A stretch of DNA of 64,000 bases from Pontibacter korlensis (GCF_000973725.1 NZ_CP009621.1:3837001-3901000), one strand, 5' to 3'; shown: positions 26,587 to 36,390, counted from the stretch's first letter. Numbers and translations are program-made. Notes: generated by a model not told the origin, from the letters alone.

Positions 26587-28014
26587 TCAAAGGTGCTTCC
26601 AAATCTGCCTCTTTACCTCCAGCAGCACCTGGTCATACGGCTTGCTCGCATCCAGGTCAATTACTTTTGAGTTTCTGAATGTGATCTTGTTTATGTTATT
26701 ACATTTTTGTTGAATCATGGCAAAGTTGTGTTCCGGCTTTCGTTTAAAGGCTACCTCAGGTGCTACGAGCAGCCTGAACACTAAATCCACACCTTCCTCG
26801 GTTACCTTATTGTAGAGTCTCATCTCAACCTGGGAAGACCAATTCAGTTTCTTCCTTTGAAGCCTTGGGCCGTCATTGATTCCTAGTATATCTTTCTGAG
26901 GAAATCTGTCGCAAATAATGATGCTGCCCTCTCTACTCAATTCTCTAGCTGTATGCAGCATGTCAGCCTTTTGCTTTATCATCATAACATGGTAAAAATC
27001 ACCAGCCAGCTTTTTAAGTAGACGGGAGAGTTTGTTCTTGCTTGCTATCACATCAGCCTTTGAAAAGTGAAGTTGATCATAGCTTCTAATAAAAGGCTTC
27101 TTACCCATATAGAAGTAGTGGGTATCAATCTTGAAGGTGAGCCACTTGGTTATGTCGTTACTAAGTGTACTCTTACCAGAGCCATCACTACCAATTAGGG
27201 CTATCACTTTACCACCATTATGCATCGTTTTCTTGAGCTTTAATGGCTTAGAGAATTTTGAGTAAGATTTGGCAGATTTTAAATAATACTTATATAAGAG
27301 GAATCTAAATGATGAATAGACCTGGCTTCTCTCTTGTGTGGCTGCTATTTGCTGGTAGAAATACCGGGAGAGGTACTTAACTTCAGTCAGGTCTCCTTGT
27401 CGCACTATTCTTTCTAATCTATCATCAAGGTTGTCCGGTAGCTTGAGTTTTAGCTTTTCGCACACATACTCAAAATCCTGGGGCTGAGCTTTGTTTAGCA
27501 GATCAACTACCTCATTATGTTTTTCATGGAGTAAATCAGCTTCGGCCTGAGGCTTATTTTTTACTTTTGTCCAGATTCTGATGAAAAGTATCGTTGCCTC
27601 TAAGGCTGGTACCGGGATAGGCCAACCTGTTAGTTCATCAGTTTTAAGAAGGGTGAAAAACTCCTTTATCCAGGGTAAGGAAAGGTATAGGCCATAACGG
27701 ATCGCAACCACAAGAGCATAGTGTGTGTGTAGATGCAGTAGCGTACCGGTTTCATAGTCAAACCCTATCCAGTCTTCTACCATTGGGTACACATTCCATG
27801 GTTGGCTTTTCAGTTTTTTAAAACCGAGTTTTGCCATAGCAGACTCAAAGGTGTGCTGGTCATCGGGAAATATGAGTAGTTCAATATCGGTCTTCCCCAC
27901 CAATGCCTCCAGTAAATGGTTGTTCCCTTTCCAATGAGCAAATCTGATATTGCTGTTCTTTAACTCAGTTAGAAGCCTGAGAGACTCTTTTGTTATGTTA
28001 GCTTGAGCGATCAT
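26587..28014 (-). CDS. nucleotidyltransferase-like and thymidylate-kinase-like fusion
   Basis: 475 residues. The N-terminal part (about 1-230) has IRFAHWKGNNHLLEALVGKTDIELLIF, which looks like a polymerase-beta-type nucleotidyltransferase site with a DxE acidic pair. The C-terminal part (from about 245) is a P-loop kinase: KVIALIGSDGSGKSTLSNDI, then YMGKKPFIRSYDQLHFSK, IIICDRFPQKDILG with the DR motif of thymidylate kinases, and VDLVFRLLVAPEVAFKRKPEH. Fused NTase/kinase proteins of this sort are seen in surface polysaccharide loci; the reaction is unknown. Acting on a sugar or lipid intermediate is a guess. Confidence 0.65.
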   Translation of the reverse strand: MIAQANITKESLRLLTELKNSNIRFAHWKGNNHLLEALVGKTDIELLIFPDDQHTFESAMAKLGFKKLKSQPWNVYPMVEDWIGFDYETGTLLHLHTHYALVVAIRYGLYLSLPWIKEFFTLLKTDELTGWPIPVPALEATILFIRIWTKVKNKPQAEADLLHEKHNEVVDLLNKAQPQDFEYVCEKLKLKLPDNLDDRLERIVRQGDLTEVKYLSRYFYQQIAATQERSQVYSSFRFLLYKYYLKSAKSYSKFSKPLKLKKTMHNGGKVIALIGSDGSGKSTLSNDITKWLTFKIDTHYFYMGKKPFIRSYDQLHFSKADVIASKNKLSRLLKKLAGDFYHVMMIKQKADMLHTARELSREGSIIICDRFPQKDILGINDGPRLQRKKLNWSSQVEMRLYNKVTEEGVDLVFRLLVAPEVAFKRKPEHNFAMIQQKCNNINKITFRNSKVIDLDASKPYDQVLLEVKRQIWKHL

Positions 28015-28032
28015 AAACTGCTATCAGTATGG

Positions 28033-29346
28033 TTAACTGTGAATTGCTTGTGTATCTATCTTGGTAGTAGCAAGTGATTTTTGTCGTACATTTGGTTCCA
28101 TAACCTCGCTTTCTGTTTGAGCCTCCTCAGCCTCTGCTTCTTTCTTAGCCAGCGGTAGCATGAGTACAAGGTAAAGCATCATGGTTGCCCCAATCTCAGT
28201 GTAGCGTCCGGTTATAGTATAGATCATGAATGACAAAGCGCAGAAGATAATAGTCAGCATGTCGGTTCTTGATTCTGCTGACCTAAAAGATCTTTTGAAT
28301 GCCGAGAATACCATTAGCAGGTATAGAAAAAGACCGATAAAGCCAGTTGAGTGGGTGATGCTAGTCAGGTCCCCATGAAGACTTCTCTCTTCCAACACAC
28401 CTCTACCATAGTTGCCCCAGCTGTTAAACAGCTCATACCCGATCAAAGGACTATAGTCGCGGTAAACGAACATATCTTTGTAAAGAAGCTCATACTCAAA
28501 GAACCTTTTCTCTTCCTCAAGCTCCCTTTCGTCAAGCTTTCGAAGCTCGTATCTTTCTTTGAAGTGGTCAGCTAGGTCTGTGGTAGTAACAATGGCAAGC
28601 CCCAGCATCAGGGCAAGGCACCCAAAGGCAAAAAAGGTCTTAGCCTTCTCTTTTGTAAGAATAGTAAGGTAAGCTATGCCTATACCCATGGCACTTATAC
28701 CCATCACAGAACGCCTGAGGCTTAACATGATAAATGAGAAGGTAACGGCTAAGATTATCAGGTTTAACACTTTCTTGTGCTCAATAAAACCTAAGGTGAC
28801 TACGAATATGGAGAGCGCAATAACGTTGAAGCCTTCTGCGATTATGTTGCCGTACAGAATACCACTCGTGATACCATACATTTCTTTTGGAGAATAGCCT
28901 TTAACTGTAGAGACCAAAGCGTTCACTATAAATAAAGCTAGTATGATCATGGCAGAGGTGTTTAGCTCTTTAAATATGACATCCCTGCTATACTTTCTAT
29001 AAATAGCACTGATTGCAGGAATGACAGTTAAAAGCCAAAGTATTGAAAACACATAGGGGCGTATTAGTACCAAGTCACTTGACCGTGGGAGTAAGATCAA
29101 TATGTATAAGAGTAGAATGATGGCAGGTATATTATTCCTGTAATAGGAGGGGTTTCTATAAATGATAGAGAATACTAGTACAGTAACAGCTAGGTAATAA
29201 ACAGATGCTGGTATTATGGGTACGATCATATTATTGGCAAATACAACTGCTGGTAAGTAAGCAATAGCCAGTTCCTTCTTCTTAAGCAGAAGGAACATTA
29301 TAAAGACATAAGATAGTAGCTCTACTACTAGAAAAAATGCGCTCAT
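28033..29346 (-). CDS. O-antigen polymerase/ligase-like membrane protein (Wzy-like)
   Basis: 437 residues with about ten hydrophobic helices and a large hydrophilic loop near residues 255-330 (DLADHFKERYELRKLDEREL to RDYSPLIGYELFNSWGNYG), followed by HGDLTSITHSTGFIGLFLYLL, the late-loop pattern of Wzy/WaaL-like proteins. It would link repeat units on the outer face of the inner membrane. Operon position next to the flippase supports this. These proteins diverge fast, so the call rests on topology and context. Confidence 0.75.
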   Translation of the reverse strand: MSAFFLVVELLSYVFIMFLLLKKKELAIAYLPAVVFANNMIVPIIPASVYYLAVTVLVFSIIYRNPSYYRNNIPAIILLLYILILLPRSSDLVLIRPYVFSILWLLTVIPAISAIYRKYSRDVIFKELNTSAMIILALFIVNALVSTVKGYSPKEMYGITSGILYGNIIAEGFNVIALSIFVVTLGFIEHKKVLNLIILAVTFSFIMLSLRRSVMGISAMGIGIAYLTILTKEKAKTFFAFGCLALMLGLAIVTTTDLADHFKERYELRKLDERELEEEKRFFEYELLYKDMFVYRDYSPLIGYELFNSWGNYGRGVLEERSLHGDLTSITHSTGFIGLFLYLLMVFSAFKRSFRSAESRTDMLTIIFCALSFMIYTITGRYTEIGATMMLYLVLMLPLAKKEAEAEEAQTESEVMEPNVRQKSLATTKIDTQAIHS

Positions 29347-29390
29347 GATCTACCTGTTTAATCCTTTAAACTAGTTGTATTATAAATAAA

Positions 29391-31028
29391 TCAGTCATAC
29401 TTGAATAGCTTGATGGAAGAGACTATTCTGATCAGCTCGGATCTGTTGTTTTTGTTTAGCCCTAGAAAATAGTATACTAGAAACGCCACTAGAAAAATGA
29501 GGGGCGTAAGGCCTGCCATTTCCAGTATACTAAGTGGTTTCATTGTTGTGGTGATGTACCCAGCTCCTGCGAGCATAGCTAAAGACACTAGCAATGGCCT
29601 GATTCTGGCTAGTATGGAGCTGGCAGAGGTATATTGAATCTTGCTGTGTATGAGATGTCTTTGCCCTATAAACAAAATTAATTTTCCTGCCAACAAGCTT
29701 ATACAAAGGCCGGTTATCTGCAACTTGCCCACCAGGAAGAATCCAATCAGTATAAACAGAACACCGGCTGCAAGGGTTAATAAGACTTTATCTTTAAGAT
29801 CAAGAGTTGCGCTAAGTATGTAAGCATCGTTCCTGATGAAGGTGTCTTGGATGACCATAACCATAATCAGTGTATTGGCAATGTTGCCTGCATACAGCTC
29901 TCCCCCAACCCATGCATTTAAAAAGGAGCTGTTTATTATAGTTATAGTAACGGCTGAAGCTGTGATGAGAAGAAACGTAATGCTGTTAATGTTTTCTAAC
30001 ACGTTTTTTAACTTGTCATACTCTTGTAGTCCTAACAGCTTTCCTATTCCGGGCAGTACTCCCATTACAATTCGGTTGATAATACCTTGAAATGCAGTCG
30101 GTAGAAACAAGGTGAGTGTGTAGTAGGTAACTGCTATTGGCCCAGCTATAAAGCCAAGTAATATTTTATCACTGTTGCCTAATAGAAGGCTGGCACCGGT
30201 ATCGGCCAAATACCAGCCGCTCACCTTGCTGAAAATCTTGATCTTAGCAAAATTGGTGCGGCCAAACCCGAACCAGCTTACTGTTTTTTTAACTACTATA
30301 TAATAGGTTATACCTATTATCAGTGTTATAACTAACTGCACAATAGCGAGGGCTATCAAACCATATCCCTGCGTTAGTACTAGCACTTTTAAACCGCCTC
30401 CGAAAGCTACAATTGCAGCACGCAATCCCATTCGTTTAAAAGCGAGATTCATCCCCCTTAAAACAGACTCGTACAGGTCGAATAGCTTTGACACAACAAG
30501 CGACAGGATCATTAGGGAACACGTAATTCTAACTAACGTGTAATATTCCTGTTCTACCTTTGTGATGATAGGGGCATACCATGAAACCACACTTCCGGCT
30601 ATCAGGACCAGGGGCACAATAAGGCCTGTTATAGCAAGGGCGCTAGTTACATCGCTTCTTAGTTCCTCTTCATCTACAATGTCTTTTTTCTTGGCAATAG
30701 TCCATTTAAGCACTTGTGTTGCCCTTGTATCTGCAACTTTCGCATAGCCGCTCATCTGGCTTAGCATTTGCCAGACACCATACATGGAGTTGCCCAAGCC
30801 ACTAACAATAAAAGGACTAACTAGAAAGCCAGTAAATTGGGTAACCACATAATCAATAATGTTTGTTAAAGAGTTGAGGTAAGCTCTCTGCTTTAAGTTC
30901 TCTTTTTTCTTAAGTGTTGGGGCGGCGGATACTACTTCCTGGTTCAAGGTATTTATAGAATTACTGGAGTGAAAACTTAACCTTTTCTGTACTATGTGTA
31001 GGGACATAGGTAGTCGGAGTAATACCAC
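29391..31028 (-). CDS. polysaccharide flippase (Wzx/MATE-like)
   Basis: 545 residues, or 538 if translation begins at the second Met (31007). The protein has about twelve to fourteen membrane helices starting at SLTNIIDYVVTQFTGFLVSPF, with GLGNSMYGVWQMLSQMSGY typical of the polysaccharide transport superfamily. It would flip lipid-linked repeat units across the inner membrane. The start lies six bases after the stop of the upstream epimerase, which indicates translational coupling. Confidence 0.85.
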   Translation of the reverse strand: MVLLRLPMSLHIVQKRLSFHSSNSINTLNQEVVSAAPTLKKKENLKQRAYLNSLTNIIDYVVTQFTGFLVSPFIVSGLGNSMYGVWQMLSQMSGYAKVADTRATQVLKWTIAKKKDIVDEEELRSDVTSALAITGLIVPLVLIAGSVVSWYAPIITKVEQEYYTLVRITCSLMILSLVVSKLFDLYESVLRGMNLAFKRMGLRAAIVAFGGGLKVLVLTQGYGLIALAIVQLVITLIIGITYYIVVKKTVSWFGFGRTNFAKIKIFSKVSGWYLADTGASLLLGNSDKILLGFIAGPIAVTYYTLTLFLPTAFQGIINRIVMGVLPGIGKLLGLQEYDKLKNVLENINSITFLLITASAVTITIINSSFLNAWVGGELYAGNIANTLIMVMVIQDTFIRNDAYILSATLDLKDKVLLTLAAGVLFILIGFFLVGKLQITGLCISLLAGKLILFIGQRHLIHSKIQYTSASSILARIRPLLVSLAMLAGAGYITTTMKPLSILEMAGLTPLIFLVAFLVYYFLGLNKNNRSELIRIVSSIKLFKYD

Positions 31029-31033
31029 TATGC

Positions 31034-32113
31034 CTATGCATTAGCAGCAAGCGGTAACTGTTCTAATGTATAGTAGCTCGTGTACCAATCAGTAAACCTT
31101 TTAAGCCCAGCTTTCAAGTTAGTGTCGGGCTTATAGTTGAAGTTTTGAATAAGGTCATCTACGTTTGCCCAGGTAGCTGTAACGTCTCCATCCTGAATGC
31201 CTTTCATTTCTAGTACAGCTTCTTTCCCTAAACATTCTTCTATAGTTTTAATGAAGCTCATAAGCGCTACTGGCTTATTGTTTCCGATATTGTATATACA
31301 ATATGGAGCAGTGGACCTTGACGGATCAGGTCTTTTCGCATTCCAGTTCTTGCAAGGCTCAGCAGGTTTATCCAACACATTTACTATACCCGTTACAATG
31401 TCGTCGATATAAGTAAAATCTCTTTTCATTTTACCATGGTTGAACACCTGTATAGGCTCACCATTACAAATGGCTTTTGTAAAAAGAAAGTAAGCCATGT
31501 CTGGCCTGCCCCAAGGACCATATACTGTAAAAAAGCGCAGGCCGGAAGTCGGAATTCTGTATAGATGACTGTAGGTATGAGCCATCAGCTCGTTAGCCTT
31601 TTTGCTGGCAGCATAGAGTGAAACAGGGTGGTCAACACAGTGCTTTACAGAGAAAGGCATCGTTTCATTCAGCCCATACACACTGGATGAGCTGGCATAT
31701 ACCAGGTGCTTTATTTTAAAATGCCTGCTAGCTTCAAGCACGTTCAGAAAGCTGACTAAGTTTGATTGTGCGTAGGCATCAGGGTTTGAGATGGAATACC
31801 GTACACCTGCCTGTGCCGCTAAATGCACAATAACATCAAACTGCTCTCGGTCACAAAGAGACATCAGGTCCTCCTTATCTTCTAAGTTCATTCTGATGAA
31901 CTTATAGTTGGGGTGCTTCAAACTGGCTACTTCTTTGTTCCACTCCACCAATTCCTCACTTATGCCACTTTCAGCAAGCCTGGCAAACTTCAGGCTAGTA
32001 TCATAGTAGTCATTAATGTTATCTAAGCCTATTACCTCATCTCCTCTGCTGAGTAGATGCTCCGCTAAATGGAAACCAACAAAGCCTGCGGTACCAGTGA
32101 CTAATACTTTCAT
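31034..32113 (-). CDS. NAD-dependent nucleotide-sugar epimerase, UDP-glucuronate 4-epimerase-like
   Basis: 359 residues of an extended short-chain dehydrogenase. VTGTAGFVGFHLAEHLLSRGDEVIGLDNIN is the NAD site. The catalytic set is ASSSSVYG and SLYAASK (YxxxK). RFFTVYGPWGRPDMAYF and GKMKRDFTYIDDIV agree with the CapI/UDP-glucuronate 4-epimerase group, giving UDP-galacturonate. A different UDP-sugar is possible. Together with the GDP-mannose dehydrogenase this suggests a uronate-containing polymer. Confidence 0.8.
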   Translation of the reverse strand: MKVLVTGTAGFVGFHLAEHLLSRGDEVIGLDNINDYYDTSLKFARLAESGISEELVEWNKEVASLKHPNYKFIRMNLEDKEDLMSLCDREQFDVIVHLAAQAGVRYSISNPDAYAQSNLVSFLNVLEASRHFKIKHLVYASSSSVYGLNETMPFSVKHCVDHPVSLYAASKKANELMAHTYSHLYRIPTSGLRFFTVYGPWGRPDMAYFLFTKAICNGEPIQVFNHGKMKRDFTYIDDIVTGIVNVLDKPAEPCKNWNAKRPDPSRSTAPYCIYNIGNNKPVALMSFIKTIEECLGKEAVLEMKGIQDGDVTATWANVDDLIQNFNYKPDTNLKAGLKRFTDWYTSYYTLEQLPLAANA

Positions 32114-32149
32114 CCCTTTATTCTTTTGTTGAACAGTAAAACCTTTAGC

Positions 32150-32653
32150 TTAATCAACCTTTACAGCGCTTGATTTGGCAATCTCAGCATACAAAACATA
32201 GTTGAGAGAAGGAAGGGCAACCCGCACAGTGTTGTTTTTTACTGCGACTATAGTACCTTCTTTATCTAAAAAGGAACCTGCAGTCACCTTGATCTTATCT
32301 TCTACACTGAATTGAATTTTCTCTAGCTGTACATTCTGGTGCTCTTTCAGAAACCGCTTGATCGTCTCTATCTCCTCATCCTTGATTACAGCCGGCTTCC
32401 CAAGCCAGTTTACCATGCTGATAACCCCACTAGCTTTTTTTATTTCACTGATCTGCTTTTCAGCAATGCGCACAAAAACATAAGAAGTAAACAAAGGCGC
32501 ATGCACCAACTTTTTCCTGTCGCTCCACTGTCGTGTTACTTTATTAAGAGGGCAGTAAGCGGTAAGGTTTTTTTGTGCCAGCGTGTCTGCTACTTTTTTC
32601 TCCCAGCGGGGTTTTGTGTAAACTGCGTACCACTTCTCATTTAATTCACTCAT
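32150..32653 (-). CDS. NusG-like specialised antiterminator (RfaH/UpxY type)
   Basis: 167 residues from ATG at 32651-32653 (MSELNEKWYAVYTKPRWEKK); upstream in-frame Mets add an unrelated leader. The NGN domain is clear (WYAVYTKPRWEKKVAD, then PLFTSYVFVRI, SMVNWLGKPAVI), followed by a KOW-like end (KVTAGSFLDKEGTIVAVKNN). These paralogues of NusG travel with RNA polymerase through their own long polysaccharide operon and suppress early termination. Here the gene is third, behind the wza-like and wzc-like genes, while in Bacteroides the upxY gene is usually first. Confidence 0.85.
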   Translation of the reverse strand: MSELNEKWYAVYTKPRWEKKVADTLAQKNLTAYCPLNKVTRQWSDRKKLVHAPLFTSYVFVRIAEKQISEIKKASGVISMVNWLGKPAVIKDEEIETIKRFLKEHQNVQLEKIQFSVEDKIKVTAGSFLDKEGTIVAVKNNTVRVALPSLNYVLYAEIAKSSAVKVD

Positions 32654-32811
32654 TGGAGTAGATCTGTAAAGTATGTAAGAATGCATGGCTTCGCCTACCT
32701 CAGTCACATGGTGCAACCGGGAAAAGCAGGTTTTGAAGGAGGGCAACTAGCAGAAATTATTCAGTAGCTGCCATTACAGTCAGGTATGTATGATAAGAGA
32801 GGTGCGGTGAT

Positions 32812-32838
32812 TTTAGAGCCTGTATTTCAGGCTCTAAA
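32812..32838 (-). other. 11-bp hairpin between the Wzc-like and antiterminator genes
   Basis: TTTAGAGCCTG and CAGGCTCTAAA pair perfectly around a five-base loop. It begins three bases after the Wzc-like stop codon. On the minus strand it is followed by A-rich sequence rather than a T-run, so it is a weak terminator at best; it may be a processing or pause site inside the operon. Confidence 0.6.
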
Positions 32839-32840
32839 GA

Positions 32841-35165
32841 TTATGATTTTGTTGCGAGTTTTCTTGCCCTGTAGGTTTTATCACCATACTTGTTTTCGTA
32901 GCCATAGCCATAGCCGTAGCCGTACTGGCCCTTCACAAATCCTCTTGGTTTTACGCCATTGAAAACAATAGCTACATTACCCATAGATCGAAGTTTGTTG
33001 TTTTGTGATAAGCGCTGAATAAAGCTTTTTGGGGTATAGGCGTGCCTGATCACGAGTAGTGATATATCACAGTACTCCGACAGCAAATAAGCATCTGAAA
33101 CAAGATCAACAGGAGGTGTGTCTATAATCACATAGTCATAAGACTCCTCCAGGTAGCTGAATAGCTCCTCCATCTTGCTGTTTAGCAAGAGTTCAGTGTG
33201 ATCACCTATATCAATACCGGCGGGTATCATACTGAGATTGTCGAAGGAAGTGCTTCTTATAATATCCCTTGGATCCAGGTTGTCTTTAAGATACTCTATA
33301 ATGCCTGTCTGATTAGCATTTTCGAACAGCACAGAAGTATTAGGGTTTCTTAAGTCAAAATCAAGTATAACTACCTTTTTGCCAGAAGAAGACAGGCTGA
33401 TGGCCAAGTTTGTGCTCACAAAGCTTTTGCCTTCTCCTGGAATACTGGAGGTTACCATAATTTTGCGTCTGGTAAATGTTCGCCCATAAAGGCCCATGGT
33501 TACCCTTAGCTGCCTGAACTGTTCTACCTGGGCTACTTCTGCTGGTTGTAGCGGTAAGTTCTTGTCATGATTTTTTACAGTAGACAATTCAGCAACAATT
33601 GGGGCATTAAGATAGGCTTCAATTTCTGATCTGAAGAGAACTTTGCTGTGAAGCATCTCTTTGCCCGTAACCAGGGCAACTCCTCCTGCCAAAGCAAGTA
33701 CAACTGCAGATAGGTATACATATAGTGCATTAGGGCTCACTGGTGTCTTTGAAGACTCAGCCATGTCTACTACCCTGATATCTTCAGCTGTAGGGGCATA
33801 CGACAGCATGGTTTCTTCGCGCTTCTGCAGAAGGAAGCTATAAGCATTGTTTTTTATGGCCTGCTGCCGGCTAATTTCCAGTAGCTCCCTTTCTTTTCTA
33901 GGGATACTTTGTAGTACAGAGCTATATGAACTATTTGTTGAGGAAAGCTTGGAGCGGCTTGAGACTAAGTTGTCACGCTGGTTGCGGATGTTTTCTAATA
34001 TACCTGGCCTTATACTTTCTATCTCTTCTCTTAAAGAAACGAGCAATGGGTTGTTTTCAGCGGTAGTTTTGCTGAGTTGCTGGTACTGTATTTCAGAATT
34101 ATAAAGCTTCTGTAAAAGCTGTGACAGTACTGGGTCGCTTACACCCAAAGTTGAAGGAACAATACCCAAATCTTTATTTTTTCTTACAACGTACCTTTCT
34201 ACATTATCTAGAACCGCTAGCTGCAGGTTTATTTCATTCAGACGACGGTCATTGTTATCTACGCTTTGGAGAAAAAGCTTCCCCTGTTCATTCAGGTTGA
34301 CTGCGCCTTGTGTAGACTTGTATTTTACTATTTTGTCTTCCAGATTCTGTAGCTCTTTTTCTATCAGTTGAATACGCTCTTCTACAAAAGCTAAAGTCTG
34401 CGAAACAAGGGAGTTCTTTTCAGTTACCGCCGCTTTTTGGTACGCATGGATAAGAGCATTCAGAATGTCCTCACCTCTCTCCGGTACTTTGTCTTCCAGG
34501 TATAAATTTACAACGCTAGAAAGTTTGCCCGCCGACTCAATAAATATACTGCCGCTAAGCTGGTTAGCTGCCCTTGTAGGGCTTATGATGGAAAAATATA
34601 AGGGGTTGGTTGTGGTCGACGTCTGTTTTTCGTTTTCTGAGAAGAGCATAACGCCATAAGGTGTTTTCTCCCAGGTGCCGATAGAGTATTTCTTGCTGTC
34701 TATTATTACTTCTTTAGATGACTCATCATAAGTAAAAAAGATCATTGGGTTTTCAGTGGCTTTCTCCGGATCCTTTAGTGTAATAGTAATAGGGGAGGAG
34801 GTATAAGCAGGAACAGACCTCAGCTTTGTTTCCTCATAAACAGGAGCATACAGCTTAAGTTCGTTTACCACCTGGTTCATCAGTGCATTGGATCGTAACA
34901 CATTCAACTCGTTCTCTACAATCTTGTTAGAGCTAAACGCATCAATAGATTCAGTAATTTTCGAGGCATTTACACCCTTCTCTTCATCCCTTATAATCAA
35001 AGAGGCGGTTATGGCATAGGTAGGAGTTGCGTAAAACTTAAGGTAGGCCCAAGCACCTGCAACTGATAAAATAAACAATACCACAAAGAGAGGCCAGAAA
35101 GGCAAAAACTTATATACCAGCGATGCTACCAAGTTATCCTCGGCATTAACCTTATTTTTATCCAT
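32841..35165 (-). CDS. Wzc-like polysaccharide co-polymerase tyrosine kinase
   Basis: 774 residues. A Wzz domain with an N-terminal helix (LPFWPLFVVLFILSVAGAWAYL, about 18-40) precedes a long periplasmic coiled-coil region, then a second helix (about 485-505, ALYVYLSAVVLALAGGVAL). The cytoplasmic BY-kinase domain has Walker A TSSIPGEGKSFVSTNLA, Walker A' KKVVILDFDLRNP and Walker B YDYVIIDTPPVDLVSD. The C-terminus carries a tyrosine cluster (GYGYGYENKYGDKTY), the usual autophosphorylation site. It sets chain length and drives export together with the Wza-like product encoded just upstream (13-base gap). Confidence 0.92.
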   Translation of the reverse strand: MDKNKVNAEDNLVASLVYKFLPFWPLFVVLFILSVAGAWAYLKFYATPTYAITASLIIRDEEKGVNASKITESIDAFSSNKIVENELNVLRSNALMNQVVNELKLYAPVYEETKLRSVPAYTSSPITITLKDPEKATENPMIFFTYDESSKEVIIDSKKYSIGTWEKTPYGVMLFSENEKQTSTTTNPLYFSIISPTRAANQLSGSIFIESAGKLSSVVNLYLEDKVPERGEDILNALIHAYQKAAVTEKNSLVSQTLAFVEERIQLIEKELQNLEDKIVKYKSTQGAVNLNEQGKLFLQSVDNNDRRLNEINLQLAVLDNVERYVVRKNKDLGIVPSTLGVSDPVLSQLLQKLYNSEIQYQQLSKTTAENNPLLVSLREEIESIRPGILENIRNQRDNLVSSRSKLSSTNSSYSSVLQSIPRKERELLEISRQQAIKNNAYSFLLQKREETMLSYAPTAEDIRVVDMAESSKTPVSPNALYVYLSAVVLALAGGVALVTGKEMLHSKVLFRSEIEAYLNAPIVAELSTVKNHDKNLPLQPAEVAQVEQFRQLRVTMGLYGRTFTRRKIMVTSSIPGEGKSFVSTNLAISLSSSGKKVVILDFDLRNPNTSVLFENANQTGIIEYLKDNLDPRDIIRSTSFDNLSMIPAGIDIGDHTELLLNSKMEELFSYLEESYDYVIIDTPPVDLVSDAYLLSEYCDISLLVIRHAYTPKSFIQRLSQNNKLRSMGNVAIVFNGVKPRGFVKGQYGYGYGYGYENKYGDKTYRARKLATKS

Positions 35166-35178
35166 AAACTGCTTGCTT

Positions 35179-35967
35179 TTATCTCGTTAAACGATCTATG
35201 CTAACTACTACTAATGTCAGAGAGCTAATTACAAGTGGAAGCCACTGCCTTGCAGCACCCGCGGAGGCTATTTTAGTCTTATTCGGCTCAACATAAACGA
35301 TGTCATTAGACTTCAAGTAGTAATAGGGCGATTTAAATAATTCATCTGTTGTTAAGTCAATCCTAATCAGCTTTTTCTTTCCTTCTTCCTCTCTGATAAG
35401 GAGTACATTGTTACGACTGGCAAATATGGTTAGATCACCAGCTAAGCCTAGAGCCTCGAGCAGGGTTATCTTTTCATTAGGTACCGTCAGTACAGATGGG
35501 TTTGCTACTTCACCTAAAACCGATACTTTGTAATTTAGATAGCGCACATCCACAATAGGATCTAATAGCAGCTTTCTCCTGAGGAGCTCGTTTTCTATCC
35601 CATCTTTCAGTGCCTTTTTGGTTAAACCCGCTGCTTTGACTTTTCCTAACACCGGAAACTGAATAAATCCATCTTGGTCAACCAGATAGCCTGTGGCTGG
35701 TGCTACTGAGCTAGATGCACTTATACTTCGGATGTCACCTGTGCTGTTAACATTGAAAATTTGGGACGCATTTGGGTTGAGACTGCTGACAGAAATATTA
35801 AGGAGGTCATTTCTTTGGATAACCGGCTCAAGCTTCTCAGTTGCGCTACTAAACTCAGTGTTGCCTAAGTCACTAAAGTAGATGGCATTTTTTGTATTTG
35901 TGCAGGAGAACTGCAGGAGAATGACAAAAGGAACGAGGACTAATCCAAAAAATTTATGAACTCTCAT
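35179..35967 (-). CDS. Wza-like polysaccharide export lipoprotein
   Basis: 262 residues. A lipoprotein signal ends at LLQFSC (Cys22). The poly-export domain (about 47-130) has LEPVIQRNDLLNISVSSLNP and GYLVDQDGFIQFPVLGKVKAAGLT. An SLBB-type repeat follows: YKVSVLGEVANPSVLTVPNE, then ITLLEALGLAGDLTIFASRN. A C-terminal hydrophobic helix (about 240-257) is typical of outer-membrane Wza. It is the first gene of the operon. Confidence 0.9.
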   Translation of the reverse strand: MRVHKFFGLVLVPFVILLQFSCTNTKNAIYFSDLGNTEFSSATEKLEPVIQRNDLLNISVSSLNPNASQIFNVNSTGDIRSISASSSVAPATGYLVDQDGFIQFPVLGKVKAAGLTKKALKDGIENELLRRKLLLDPIVDVRYLNYKVSVLGEVANPSVLTVPNEKITLLEALGLAGDLTIFASRNNVLLIREEEGKKKLIRIDLTTDELFKSPYYYLKSNDIVYVEPNKTKIASAGAARQWLPLVISSLTLVVVSIDRLTR

Positions 35968-36346
35968 ACAAATATTATTAGGGTGGAAACTCTCAAATAT
36001 TGTTTATTGTGTTAATTTTCTGGCATAAAATTAAATAGTGTTACGGTACTGTTAAATTGTAGTGTGGATAATCACAATACGGTTACATAGTAAATTAGTT
36101 GTTTTATATTTGTTCTAAATTTTACGCATATTGTCCTTGAATTATTTATAGAAGTAGCTGTTGGTGATGTTTCTGCTAAGTTTCGGAAGGAGTAGGGAGT
36201 GTTGGGTTTCTCTTCTTTAAGATAACTGTTGTAACTTATATTGAAAGATTACAGATAGTTAAGCTAACTATCTTGTCCTTTAGTTAGATGGAATATTGAA
36301 TAACAAATAGTAACTTATACTGTGATAGAAGTTGTACTAGTATGAG
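35968..36346. other. promoter region of the exopolysaccharide operon
   Basis: About 380 bases upstream of the first operon gene; AT-rich and without coding frames. It should hold the promoter and any recruitment site for the NusG-like factor. I could not find a good TAnnTTTG box on the minus strand. Confidence 0.45.
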
Positions 36347-36390
36347 AATAAAGAAGCCTCAGCCATTTTAGGCTGAGGCTTCTTTATTTT
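36347..36390. terminator. 18-bp perfect bidirectional terminator
   Basis: AATAAAGAAGCCTCAGCC pairs perfectly with GGCTGAGGCTTCTTTATT around a six-base loop. It lies after the stop of the hydroxybutyryl-CoA dehydrogenase gene and marks the border between the polysaccharide locus and the core region. Confidence 0.9.

Noticed and set aside
35968..36346. JUMPstart/ops-like element upstream of the polysaccharide operon
   Set aside because: No match to the known ops core was seen, and the Bacteroidota system need not use it.
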